This document shows positions 24,393 through 32,231 of a DNA stretch of 42,032 nt, piece by piece. Numbering within the stretch: the first letter of the stretch is position 1; the number at the start of each line of letters is the position of its first letter. The stretch covers positions 1-42,032 of the forward strand of contig JAQTMQ010000007.1 in NCBI GenBank assembly GCA_028714235.1, given 5' to 3'. The DNA is from Candidatus Iainarchaeum sp. Its GTDB lineage: Archaea; Micrarchaeota; Micrarchaeia; Burarchaeales; Fermentimicrarchaeaceae. The notes under the pieces are model-generated. The model was given only the letters and a program-made list of their open reading frames with translations. It searched no databases and was not told the origin of the DNA. Both the position numbers and the translations under genes were made by a program.

Positions 24393-24416
24393 GGCGGCGC
24401 CCCGGTCAGGGCCCGG

Positions 24417-25304
24417 TCACTCGCCCGCGGTGCAGTTTTCCGCCCAGGGCTGGATGCATTCGTGCCTGGCCTCGCACCAGGTGTAGCCGCCATCGGGAAC
24501 GCAGCCGTCCTCGTCATACTGCGTGCATTTCCCGCCCACGCAGCGCGCGGCGCCCATGCCGCAGTCCGACACCGTCGTGCAGTTGCCGCCTTCGCCCGCG
24601 CAGTTTTCCTCCCACATGCGGATGCACTTGTTCTTCGCCCCGCACCACGAGTAGCCGGCCGATGGTATGCAGCCGTGCGAGTCGCGGTCCGAGCCCGGCA
24701 TCCCGGTCCCGTTGGCGCAGACGTCGGTTTCGGCGCAGTTCGAGCCCAGCACGTACATCCTGCATTCCTCGCTCATCGAGTCCGGCGCCACGAGCGGGCA
24801 GCTGATTGTGCTGCCGTTCCGGTAGATGGTCGAGCCCGCTCCGGGCATCGTGCTTACGACCCGGAAGTAATCCCCGCAGACGTAAACCGCGCCCACGTTC
24901 TCTCCGCCGCAGTAGCTCTCCGCCTGCGCGTTAAGCGTGCTCGCGTTGCAGTATTCCTCCCAAACCCGGAGGCACTTGCCCTGCTCGGGGCACCAGACGT
25001 ACCCAGCGGAGCCTATGCATCCGTGCTCGTCCCTGTCCCCCCCGTCAAGCTCCGCGGTGCAGTTCTCCTCCCAGACGCGGATGCATCGCTGCTTTGGCTC
25101 GCACCAGCTGTAGCCGGCCGAAGCCCGGCAGCCATGCGCGTCGGAATCGTTTCCGAACAATCCCGGGGTCGCGGTCGGGGCCGCGGCCGGAGCCGGCGTG
25201 GGCGTCGCGGCCGGCGTAGCGTTGCTCGCGCCCTGCATGCATCCCGCGGCGAGCAGCGCAAAGGCCAGAACAGCCGCAACAATCACAAAATGCCCTTTAC
25301 CCAT
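24417..25304 (-). CDS. Exported lipoprotein with four WC-type cysteine repeats
   Basis: The 295-residue protein starts with a lipoprotein signal: MGKGHFVIVAAVLAFALLAAGC, lipobox LAAGC, Cys22. A Thr/Pro/Ala-rich linker (25-48) follows. Four copies of a repeat of about 30 residues lie at 53-82, 90-119, 206-235 and 264-291. The consensus is D-x-D-x-HGC-x2-SAGY-x-WC-x5-C-[IL]-R-x-WEE-x-C. A different cysteine-rich insert lies between copies 2 and 3 (about 121-204) and a shorter one between copies 3 and 4. Paired cysteines suggest disulfides outside the cell. ATG 25304 was chosen because it begins the signal peptide and has GGAGGGATGAAACG upstream; longer forms lack a signal. The binding target is unknown. 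Confidence 0.85.
   Translation of the reverse strand: MGKGHFVIVAAVLAFALLAAGCMQGASNATPAATPTPAPAAAPTATPGLFGNDSDAHGCRASAGYSWCEPKQRCIRVWEENCTAELDGGDRDEHGCIGSAGYVWCPEQGKCLRVWEEYCNASTLNAQAESYCGGENVGAVYVCGDYFRVVSTMPGAGSTIYRNGSTISCPLVAPDSMSEECRMYVLGSNCAETDVCANGTGMPGSDRDSHGCIPSAGYSWCGAKNKCIRMWEENCAGEGGNCTTVSDCGMGAARCVGGKCTQYDEDGCVPDGGYTWCEARHECIQPWAENCTAGE
24432..25148 (-). repeat. Four-copy protein repeat (WC repeat) in the lipoprotein gene
   Basis: The four repeats share GYxWC and WxExC with one Arg-x-Trp (CIRVWEENC, CLRVWEEYC, CIRMWEENC, CIQPWAENC). Copies 1-3 are close; copy 4 is the most divergent, lacks the HGC histidine and has SAGY changed to DGGY. They are coding repeats, not spaced DNA repeats. 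Confidence 0.8.
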
Positions 25305-25310
25305 CGTTTC

Positions 25311-25325
25311 ATCCCTCCGAGGGAT
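25311..25325. promoter_or_regulatory. Perfect palindrome at the lipoprotein transcription start
   Basis: ATCCCTCCGAGGGAT has 7-base arms and a 1-base centre. Its centre (25318) coincides with the start predicted from the TATA at 25341-25348 (about 25319). It also holds the GGAGGG ribosome site of the lipoprotein gene. It could be a repressor operator, or a hairpin that hides the ribosome site. Confidence 0.5.
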
Positions 25326-25340
25326 TGTTTCCTCCGGGCA

Positions 25341-25348
25341 TTTAAAAA
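25341..25348 (-). promoter_or_regulatory. TATA box of the lipoprotein gene
   Basis: On the minus strand the sequence reads CTTTTTTAAATG, centred about 26 bases before 25319 and 41 bases before ATG 25304. Confidence 0.55.
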
Positions 25349-25387
25349 AGGCGCGCTTTTGCCCGGGCGGGCGGCGGGCAAAAACGG

Positions 25388-25395
25388 TTAAAATA
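25388..25395 (+). promoter_or_regulatory. TATA box of purM
   Basis: TTAAAATA is centred about 25 bases before ATG 25416, which suggests a leaderless purM transcript. It points away from the lipoprotein promoter. Confidence 0.6.
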
Positions 25396-25415
25396 CCGCT
25401 TCCCCAAAGCATTGC

Positions 25416-26447
25416 ATGGACAAGCCCCTGGATTACGCTTCCTCCGGGGTTGACCGGGAAGGCCGCGAAAAGGCGAAAGCCGTCCTTTCCTCAATCCGGA
25501 ACACCTACTCGCTGTCCCGCTTCGGCGCGGTCGTCGAAACGCCTTTCAACATACTTTACCCCGTGCTCCCCAGCGGCAAGCTCTACCACGTGAAAACCGC
25601 GGACGGGGTGGGAACGAAGGTCCTGCTTGCGGAAATGGCGGGAAGGCACGACACGATAGGCATTGACGCGGTCGCGATGGTGGCAAACGACTGCATAAGG
25701 TGCGGGGCCGACCCCATCGCGCTGACCGACGTGATTGACGTGAAGAAGTCCACCCCTGGCCTGTTGCGCGAGCTTCAGAAGGGGCTTGTTTCCGGCGCAA
25801 TGGAGGCGGGCTGCCCGCTCGTCGGCGGGGAGACGGCGGACCTGCCCGAAATCATGTCGGTTCCCTACCACATCAACGCGGACTGCGTGGGGTCGGTCGA
25901 GCGCGCCAAAATCATTGACGGCTCGAAGATTAGGCCGGGCGACGCCGTAATCGGGCTGCGCTCGTCCGGAATCCACAGCAACGGCTTGAGCCTGGCGCGG
26001 CGCGCGCTTTTCAGGAAATGGGGCGGAAAGTATTCCGGGGACGAGGTTGTCGAGTCAACGGGAAGAAGCATCCTGCTCGAGGCGCTCACGCCCACGAAAA
26101 TCTACGCGAGGCAGTTCGCGAAGCTGAGGGACGAGGCCGAAATACTGGGCGCGGTGCACGTAACCGGCGACGCGTACCTCAAGTTCGGCCGGCTTTGCAG
26201 GCACGGGTTCAGGTTCAACAACTTCAAGCCCCAGGAAATCTTCGGCCTCATCCGCAAGGCGGGCAGCGTTTCCATGGAGGAGATGTATAAGACGTTCAAC
26301 ATGGGCTGGGGCTTCGCGGTCGTGGTGCGGAAAGGCGACGTGGAGCGCGCGCTGCAAAGCCTTGGGAGCGGCGCGGAAGTGATTGGCGAGGTAACAAAGC
26401 AGGGCATAACCGTTGAGAGCGACGGGAAGGGCGTCGTTTTGCGCTGA
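25416..26447 (+). CDS. purM: Phosphoribosylformylglycinamidine cyclo-ligase (AIR synthetase)
   Basis: PurM closes formylglycinamidine ribonucleotide to 5-aminoimidazole ribonucleotide with ATP. The 343-residue length is normal. Motifs are DYASSGVDREG at the start, TADGVGTKVLLAEM, IGIDAVAMVANDCIRCGADP, LVGGETADLPEI and RSSGIHSNGLSLAR, with FNMGWGFAVVV near the end. The purL gene follows after 15 bases. PurM and PurL belong to one ATP-binding superfamily and catalyse consecutive steps, so purM-purL are likely one transcript. Confidence 0.96.
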   Translation: MDKPLDYASSGVDREGREKAKAVLSSIRNTYSLSRFGAVVETPFNILYPVLPSGKLYHVKTADGVGTKVLLAEMAGRHDTIGIDAVAMVANDCIRCGADPIALTDVIDVKKSTPGLLRELQKGLVSGAMEAGCPLVGGETADLPEIMSVPYHINADCVGSVERAKIIDGSKIRPGDAVIGLRSSGIHSNGLSLARRALFRKWGGKYSGDEVVESTGRSILLEALTPTKIYARQFAKLRDEAEILGAVHVTGDAYLKFGRLCRHGFRFNNFKPQEIFGLIRKAGSVSMEEMYKTFNMGWGFAVVVRKGDVERALQSLGSGAEVIGEVTKQGITVESDGKGVVLR

Positions 26448-26462
26448 AACTGGACTGGTTTG

Positions 26463-29426
26463 ATGGCTGAAAGGATTTACGTCGGCTTCAGGGAAGGCGT
26501 CACCGACGCCGCCGGGAACGCGGTGCTGCGGCGCGTGAAGGACGATTTCGGGTTTCCTGCGGCAAGCGTCCGGACGGTTGACGTCTACACTTTCGACTGC
26601 GCGCTTTCCCCGCAGGAGCTTGAGAGGCTTGCGGGCGGCCTGTTCGCAGACCCCGTCGTACAGGTTTTCAGCGTGGGCAAGCCGCTTGCCGCGGGCTTCG
26701 ACTGGATTGTGGAAGTCGGCTTCAAGCCCGGCGTCACGGACAACGCGGGAAAGACGTCGCGGGAGGCGGCCGAGGAAATGCTCGGGCGCAAGCTTGGCGG
26801 CGACGTCTACACTTCAAGGCAATACCTTTTCAGGGGCGGCATGACGCGCGGGCAGGTGGAGTCGGTTTCGTCCAGGCTTCTCGCTAACGACTTGATTGAG
26901 AGGCGCATGATTTCGGATGCCGCCTCATGGAACCCGGAGAGCGGGTTCGGGCTCATCGTCCCGAAAGTGGTGCTTGCGCACGAGCCGGAAGTGGGGGAGG
27001 TGGACCTCAAGGTCCGCAACAAGACGCTCCTCAAAATCAGCTCGGAGCGCCTGCTCGCCCTGGACTTGCGGGAGATGAAGGCAATCCAGAAGCATTTCCG
27101 CGACCCGGTCGTCCGCGAGGGGCGCGCGAAGCTCGGCCTTCCAGCCAATCCCACGGACGTGGAGATTGAATGCCTCGCCCAGACGTGGAGCGAGCACTGC
27201 AAGCACAAGATTTTCAACGCCGCGATAAGGTACGATGACGGAAGCGGCAAGGCGAGGCGCATCAACTCGCTTTTCAGGTCCTGCATCCGGAAGTCAACCG
27301 AGCGCACCGCGAAAAAAGTTGACTGGCTGGTTTCGGTTTTCGTGGACAACGCGGGCGTGTTCAGGTTCAACGACTCGTGGAACCTCGCGATGAAGGTGGA
27401 GACGCACAACGCGCCTTCCGCGCTCGACCCCTACGGCGGCGCGCTCACGGGGATAGTGGGCGTGAACCGCGACGTGATGGGCACGGGGAGGGGGGCGCGC
27501 CTCGTCGCGAACACGGACGTCTTCTGCTTCGCCGACCCGGCCTGGAAAAAGGAGGTGCCGCCGAGGCTCCACCACCCCAAGCGCGTTTTCGAGGGCGTGA
27601 GGAGGGGCGTGGAGCACGGGGGAAACAAGCTCGGCATCCCCACCGTCAACGGGAGCATCGTTTTCGACGACAGGTACCTCGGGCGGCCGCTCGTCTACTG
27701 CGGCACCGTCGGCATCATGCCTTCGGCCGTTTGCGGGGCGGATTCGTCCGAAAAAACGGTGAAGCCCGGCGACCTCGCGGTGATGGTGGGCGGAAGGGTG
27801 GGAAGGGACGGCATCCACGGCGCGACGTTCTCCTCGCAGGAGCTGAACGAGGTTTCCCCTGTCACCGCGGTGCAGCTCGGCGACCCGATTACGCAGAAGC
27901 GCATGATGGATTTCCTCCTTGAGGCGCGCGACCTGTGCATGTTCAAGGCGCTCACGGACAACGGCGCGGGCGGGCTTTCCTCCTCCGTGGGCGAGATGGC
28001 CCAGCTTTCCGGGGGCTGCGAGATAATGCTTGACGCGCCTCCCCTCAAATACGCTGGCCTGAACCCGTGGGAAATCCTCGTTTCCGAGTCGCAGGAGAGG
28101 ATGACCGTCGCGGTTTCGCCGGAAAAATTCGGCGAGTTCAAGGCGCTCGCAGACAGGCGCGGCGTGGAATGCACCGCGGTCGGGAAATTCACGGATTCGG
28201 GCGATTTCGTCTGCACGTACGGGGGGAAAACGGTGGCCTTCATCCCCATGAAGTTCCTGCACGGGGGCGTGCCGCAGATGAAGCTTTCGGCAAGGTGGGA
28301 GGAGAGGAGGAACCCGGAGCCGGAAATGCCGGACGAGCAGGACCAGACGCAAAACCTTTCCGCGCTCCTTTCGCGCCTCAACGTCTGCTCGAAAGAGTAC
28401 GTCGTGAGGCAGTACGACCACGAGGTGCAGGGCGGCTCGGCGGTCAAGCCGCTCATGGGCGCGCAGAACGACGGCCCGAGCGATGCCGCGGTCGTCCGCC
28501 CGCTTCTGGAGTCGGGCGAGGGCGTGGTGGTCTCGCACGGCATCTGCCCCCGGTATTCCGACATCGACGCCTACTGGATGGCGGCGTGCGCGGTTGACGA
28601 GGCGCTGCGGAACTACGTTGCCACGGGCGGCTCGCTTTCTCGCGTCGCGTGCCTCGACAACTTCTGCTGGTGCGACCCGGTGAAAAGCGAGAAGACGCCC
28701 GACGGCGAGTTCAAGCTCGCGCAGCTCGTGCGCGCGAACAAGGCGCTCTACGACTTCACAGTCGCCTACAGGATGCCCCCGATTTCGGGGAAGGATTCCA
28801 TGAAGAACGACTACGTGGTTGGCGGCGTGAAAATCTCCATCCCCCCCACCCTGCTAATCAGCGCCGTGGGGAAAATCGGGGACGTCTACAAGGCGGTGAC
28901 GGTTGACGCGAAGAAGGCGGGCGACCTTGTCTACGTCCTGGGCGTGACGAGAAGCGAGCTCGGCGGCTCGGAGTATTACGCCATGAAGGGTTTTGTCGGG
29001 AACTCGGTTCCCAAGGTTGACGCGAAAGCGGCCTACAAGCTGTACCGCGCGCTCGAAAAAGCGGTTTCAAGGGGCTTGCTCGCCTCCTGCCACGACTGCT
29101 CGGACGGGGGGCTTGGCGTCGCGCTTGCGGAAACCGCGTTCTCGGGGATGCTGGGAATGCAGCTGGACTTGCGCCTCGTGCCCCGGGAAGGCGCGGAGAG
29201 GAACGACTCGCTCCTCTTCTCCGAGTCGCAGAGCAGGTTCGTGGCCACGGTTTCGCCCGAAAACGCGCAAAAATTCGAGAAAGCCATGAAAGGAAACCAA
29301 TTCGCGAGAATCGGGGAAGTGAACGGCTCGATGAGGCTCGTTGCGAAGGGCCTCAATGGCGCTAACGCGATTGACGCCGACATCGCAGAGCTGAAGAAGG
29401 CTTGGAAAAGGACGCTGGGCTGGTGA
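26463..29426 (+). CDS. purL: FGAM synthase: PurS-PurS-PurL fusion
   Basis: This 987-residue protein makes formylglycinamidine ribonucleotide from FGAR, ATP and ammonia. The N-terminal 155 residues contain two PurS-like halves, each beginning with a strand and FxxGVTD (YVGFREGVTDAAG near residue 8, EVGFKPGVTDNAG near 90). The AIR-synthase-type catalytic body follows, with TWSEHCKHKIFNA, VETHNAPSALDPYGGALTG, DNGAGGLSSSVGEMA, PISGKDSMKNDY and CSDGGLGVALAE. The layout is intermediate between split bacterial PurS+PurL+PurQ and the large single enzyme: the glutaminase domain is absent and supplied by purQ at 32231. ATG 26463 is preferred to TTG 26460. Confidence 0.95.
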   Translation: MAERIYVGFREGVTDAAGNAVLRRVKDDFGFPAASVRTVDVYTFDCALSPQELERLAGGLFADPVVQVFSVGKPLAAGFDWIVEVGFKPGVTDNAGKTSREAAEEMLGRKLGGDVYTSRQYLFRGGMTRGQVESVSSRLLANDLIERRMISDAASWNPESGFGLIVPKVVLAHEPEVGEVDLKVRNKTLLKISSERLLALDLREMKAIQKHFRDPVVREGRAKLGLPANPTDVEIECLAQTWSEHCKHKIFNAAIRYDDGSGKARRINSLFRSCIRKSTERTAKKVDWLVSVFVDNAGVFRFNDSWNLAMKVETHNAPSALDPYGGALTGIVGVNRDVMGTGRGARLVANTDVFCFADPAWKKEVPPRLHHPKRVFEGVRRGVEHGGNKLGIPTVNGSIVFDDRYLGRPLVYCGTVGIMPSAVCGADSSEKTVKPGDLAVMVGGRVGRDGIHGATFSSQELNEVSPVTAVQLGDPITQKRMMDFLLEARDLCMFKALTDNGAGGLSSSVGEMAQLSGGCEIMLDAPPLKYAGLNPWEILVSESQERMTVAVSPEKFGEFKALADRRGVECTAVGKFTDSGDFVCTYGGKTVAFIPMKFLHGGVPQMKLSARWEERRNPEPEMPDEQDQTQNLSALLSRLNVCSKEYVVRQYDHEVQGGSAVKPLMGAQNDGPSDAAVVRPLLESGEGVVVSHGICPRYSDIDAYWMAACAVDEALRNYVATGGSLSRVACLDNFCWCDPVKSEKTPDGEFKLAQLVRANKALYDFTVAYRMPPISGKDSMKNDYVVGGVKISIPPTLLISAVGKIGDVYKAVTVDAKKAGDLVYVLGVTRSELGGSEYYAMKGFVGNSVPKVDAKAAYKLYRALEKAVSRGLLASCHDCSDGGLGVALAETAFSGMLGMQLDLRLVPREGAERNDSLLFSESQSRFVATVSPENAQKFEKAMKGNQFARIGEVNGSMRLVAKGLNGANAIDADIAELKKAWKRTLGW

Positions 29427-29429
29427 AAC

Positions 29430-29462
29430 AAACCCCTTTTAGCCCAAAAGGGGTTTTTCTTC
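29430..29462 (+). terminator. Hairpin terminator after purL
   Basis: AAACCCCTTTT and AAAAGGGGTTT are perfect 11-base complementary arms around AGCCC, followed by TTCTT. The hairpin begins 3 bases after the purL stop and ends about 20 bases before the next promoter. It would separate purM-purL from the downstream restriction gene. Confidence 0.75.
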
Positions 29463-29478
29463 GATTTCCCCAAAAACG

Positions 29479-29485
29479 TAATATT
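29479..29485 (+). promoter_or_regulatory. TATA box of the restriction-modification gene
   Basis: TAATATT is centred about 27 bases before the predicted start at 29509, two bases ahead of ATG 29511. Confidence 0.55.
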
Positions 29486-29510
29486 GCTGGATGAGAAACA
29501 GGATGCTTGC

Positions 29511-32231
29511 ATGGAAAAAAACGAGGCGAGGGCCAAGCTCGCCGAACTGGTGGAAAAATACCGGCGCTACGAGTCCGCGGGCAAGCTCAAAGGGCTTAAC
29601 GAGGCGGACACGAAAGCCGTATTCATAGAGCCCCTTTTTGAGGCGCTCGGCTGGGACGTCAGGAACTTGGAGGAAGTCTCAAGAGAAGAGTCCGTGCTGA
29701 AAGGACGCGCCGACTACGCTTTCAGGCTTTCCGGAGTCATCCGCTTCTTCGTCGAGGCAAAGTCCGCAAACGCGCCCCTGGAAGAAAAAGAGGCATGGCA
29801 GGCAATCCGCTACGCCTATTCGCGCTCAGTCCCTTGGGCGGTCCTCACAAGCTTCACTGAACTCGTCATCTACTCCTCGGAATGGAAAGCGACAAGAAGC
29901 GAGGAGAGCCGATTCCTGCGCTTCACCGTTGACGAATACGTTTCCCGCTTCGATGAACTATGGATGCTGGGCAGGGAAGGGATGGCCGAGGGTTCCCTCA
30001 ACACAGATGCCGAGAGGGTGGGTAGGAAACTCAAGCGGGAGCCCGTGGGAACCGCCCTTTTCAAGGACTTCATGGAATGGCGCACCATTCTTGCGAAGGA
30101 GGTGGAAAAGCATGACCCCCGCAACAAGCTCTCAAAAGACCAGATTGACGAAGGCGTGCAGCGTTTCCTCAACCGGCTGATTTTCATCAGGACTTGCGAG
30201 GATCGCGGCTTTGAGAATGAGCAACTTCGGGAAATCGTTCGCGTTTGGCGGGAAAAACGGGAGCGCAGGATAACTAGGTATGTCGGGGACATGATTGAAG
30301 GCTTTAACTACACTTACGACAGCGACATCTTCTCGCCCCACATGGCAGGAGAACTCCTCATAGAGAACGACGTAATGGAGCGCGTCATAAGCGAACTCTA
30401 CGATTATGACTTCAAGGCGATTGACGCCGACGTGCTCGGCAACATTTACGAGCAATACCTCGCAACCATCCTGCGCAAGGGCGGCGGCCTCCTTGACCGC
30501 GGCGCCAAGCGCAAGGAAATGGGCATCTACTACACGCCAACCTACATTGTAGACTACATCGTGAAGAATACCCTCGGGGAGCTTATCTCCAAGGCGAGGA
30601 AGCCGGAAGACCTGCAAAAAATCCGCGTCCTCGACCCTGCATGCGGCTCCGGCTCGTTCCTCATCCGCGCTTACGACGCGCTTTCGCATGCATATGAAGC
30701 CAAGAACGGGGGCGACCACGCGCTCCTGTCCGGCAATGTTTCCCGCAACGCCTCGCTCATCCTCACGAAAAATCTCCATGGCGTCGACCTGGACAGGAAA
30801 GCGATAGAGATAGCCGAGCTCAACCTGCTTTTGCGCGCGGCAACTAGGCGGGGACTTCTCCCCATGCTCTCGGACAACATAAAGCAGGGCAATTCCCTCA
30901 TTTCCGGCACGGAAGAGGAGCTGGAAAAATACTTCGGCCCGCATTGGCGCGACAAGCACCCTTTCAACTGGGAAGACGAATTCCCCGAAGTAATGAAGGA
31001 AGGGGGATTTGACGTAATAATCGGGAACCCGCCGTACGAAAGACTGAAACAGCTTAGCGACAAGAAAGAAATGACGATGTTGACTAATTACTTTGCCGAC
31101 ATTTATGCATACCAACGTGGAAACTTGAATCTTTACAAACTCTTTCTTGAGCGTTGTTTCAAGCTCCTCAAGCCTGGCGGATACTTCGCCATGATATTCC
31201 CAACTGCATTTTTGGGAGAGGAAAGTTCGGCCCCCTTGCGGAAACTGTTCTTTGAAGGAGCGCATGTAATCAGTATCCTGCAATTTCCTGAGAGTGCTAA
31301 GGTGTTCGGGAGCGTGACTCAGGATGTTACTGTTCTCGTTTATAAAAAAGAGAAGAAACAGGATTACCCGCTAACGATAAATATGAATCGCAGATTTGAG
31401 ACCATGACTGAAGAAGGCATAAGTATAACGAAAGAGGAATTGAACTTGCTAAGCACCGATTATCAAATACCCATGTTCAAGTCGCCCAAGGTCGAAATCA
31501 AAATTCTTGAGAGAATATCTGCCTTTTCGCCTTTTGGGGGTGATCCGAAAAACCCTCCCGTAGGAATAACGCGAGAAGGGCAACTTCACGAAACTAACGA
31601 TGCAGAATTTATGACTACTGACCCCACCGGAGACTTGTTGATAAAAGGCATTCATTTGGACAGGTACTTCACAGACTTAAACCCTAGAGGTACCCAGCCT
31701 CGTTGGGTCAAAAAAAAGGCATTTTTGAAAAAAAAGCCTAACGTATCCGAGGCATTGCAGGCAGAGCGGATTATCGGGATGAGCACACTAAATAAGCAAG
31801 CGAAACGAAGGTTTATTTTCTCAATACTACCTCCCGGCTACGTCATTACCAATAATGTTAAATACCTAAATGTGAACGATATGAACCTGAGCCCAGATTA
31901 TGTACTAGGGCTGTTGAATTCAAAACTGCTTGAATGGCGGTTCAGAGTCTTTTCGCAAACAAATCGCGTTTCGAATTATGAAGTTGAGAGCCTCCCGATT
32001 GTCCGCGCAAGCAAGGAGAAACAGTCACCAATAGCTGACAGAGCAAAACGACTTCTTGAACTTAGAGCCTATCTTAACGACCCCGCAAAGAAGGCGGAAT
32101 ATGACTATAAACGCGTCGAAGCAGAAGCCGCGCGCCTTGAGCGCGAGATTGACGAGCTGGTTTATGACCTGTACGGCTTGACCGCGGAAGAGCGCGCCGT
32201 AGTTGAGGAGAGTTTCAAGGAGCGAATTTGA
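29511..32231 (+). CDS. Type IIG restriction-modification enzyme (nuclease and N6-adenine methyltransferase)
   Basis: This single 906-residue protein combines the three parts of a type IIG system. Residues about 20-125 form an HsdR-N-like nuclease domain: GLNEADTKAVFIEPLFEALGW, then GRADYAF and FVEAK, giving an Asp...Glu-x-Lys core. A helical linker follows. A gamma-class adenine methyltransferase carries motif I DPACGSGSFLIRAYD (near residue 375) and motif IV NPPYE (near 510). The last ~300 residues are a TaqI/Eco57I-type target-recognition region. Positions about 31060-32090 are noticeably richer in A and T than the rest of the window, but the ends of the gene are not. It lies between purL and purQ, and its TGA overlaps the purQ ATG (TGATG). 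The recognition site cannot be read from the sequence. Confidence 0.9.
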   Translation: MEKNEARAKLAELVEKYRRYESAGKLKGLNEADTKAVFIEPLFEALGWDVRNLEEVSREESVLKGRADYAFRLSGVIRFFVEAKSANAPLEEKEAWQAIRYAYSRSVPWAVLTSFTELVIYSSEWKATRSEESRFLRFTVDEYVSRFDELWMLGREGMAEGSLNTDAERVGRKLKREPVGTALFKDFMEWRTILAKEVEKHDPRNKLSKDQIDEGVQRFLNRLIFIRTCEDRGFENEQLREIVRVWREKRERRITRYVGDMIEGFNYTYDSDIFSPHMAGELLIENDVMERVISELYDYDFKAIDADVLGNIYEQYLATILRKGGGLLDRGAKRKEMGIYYTPTYIVDYIVKNTLGELISKARKPEDLQKIRVLDPACGSGSFLIRAYDALSHAYEAKNGGDHALLSGNVSRNASLILTKNLHGVDLDRKAIEIAELNLLLRAATRRGLLPMLSDNIKQGNSLISGTEEELEKYFGPHWRDKHPFNWEDEFPEVMKEGGFDVIIGNPPYERLKQLSDKKEMTMLTNYFADIYAYQRGNLNLYKLFLERCFKLLKPGGYFAMIFPTAFLGEESSAPLRKLFFEGAHVISILQFPESAKVFGSVTQDVTVLVYKKEKKQDYPLTINMNRRFETMTEEGISITKEELNLLSTDYQIPMFKSPKVEIKILERISAFSPFGGDPKNPPVGITREGQLHETNDAEFMTTDPTGDLLIKGIHLDRYFTDLNPRGTQPRWVKKKAFLKKKPNVSEALQAERIIGMSTLNKQAKRRFIFSILPPGYVITNNVKYLNVNDMNLSPDYVLGLLNSKLLEWRFRVFSQTNRVSNYEVESLPIVRASKEKQSPIADRAKRLLELRAYLNDPAKKAEYDYKRVEAEAARLEREIDELVYDLYGLTAEERAVVEESFKERI

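Noticed and set aside
24432-25148. A possible CRISPR or tandem DNA repeat array.
   Set aside because: The repeats are in protein sequence, unevenly spaced and divergent at DNA level; no CRISPR array or cas gene was seen.
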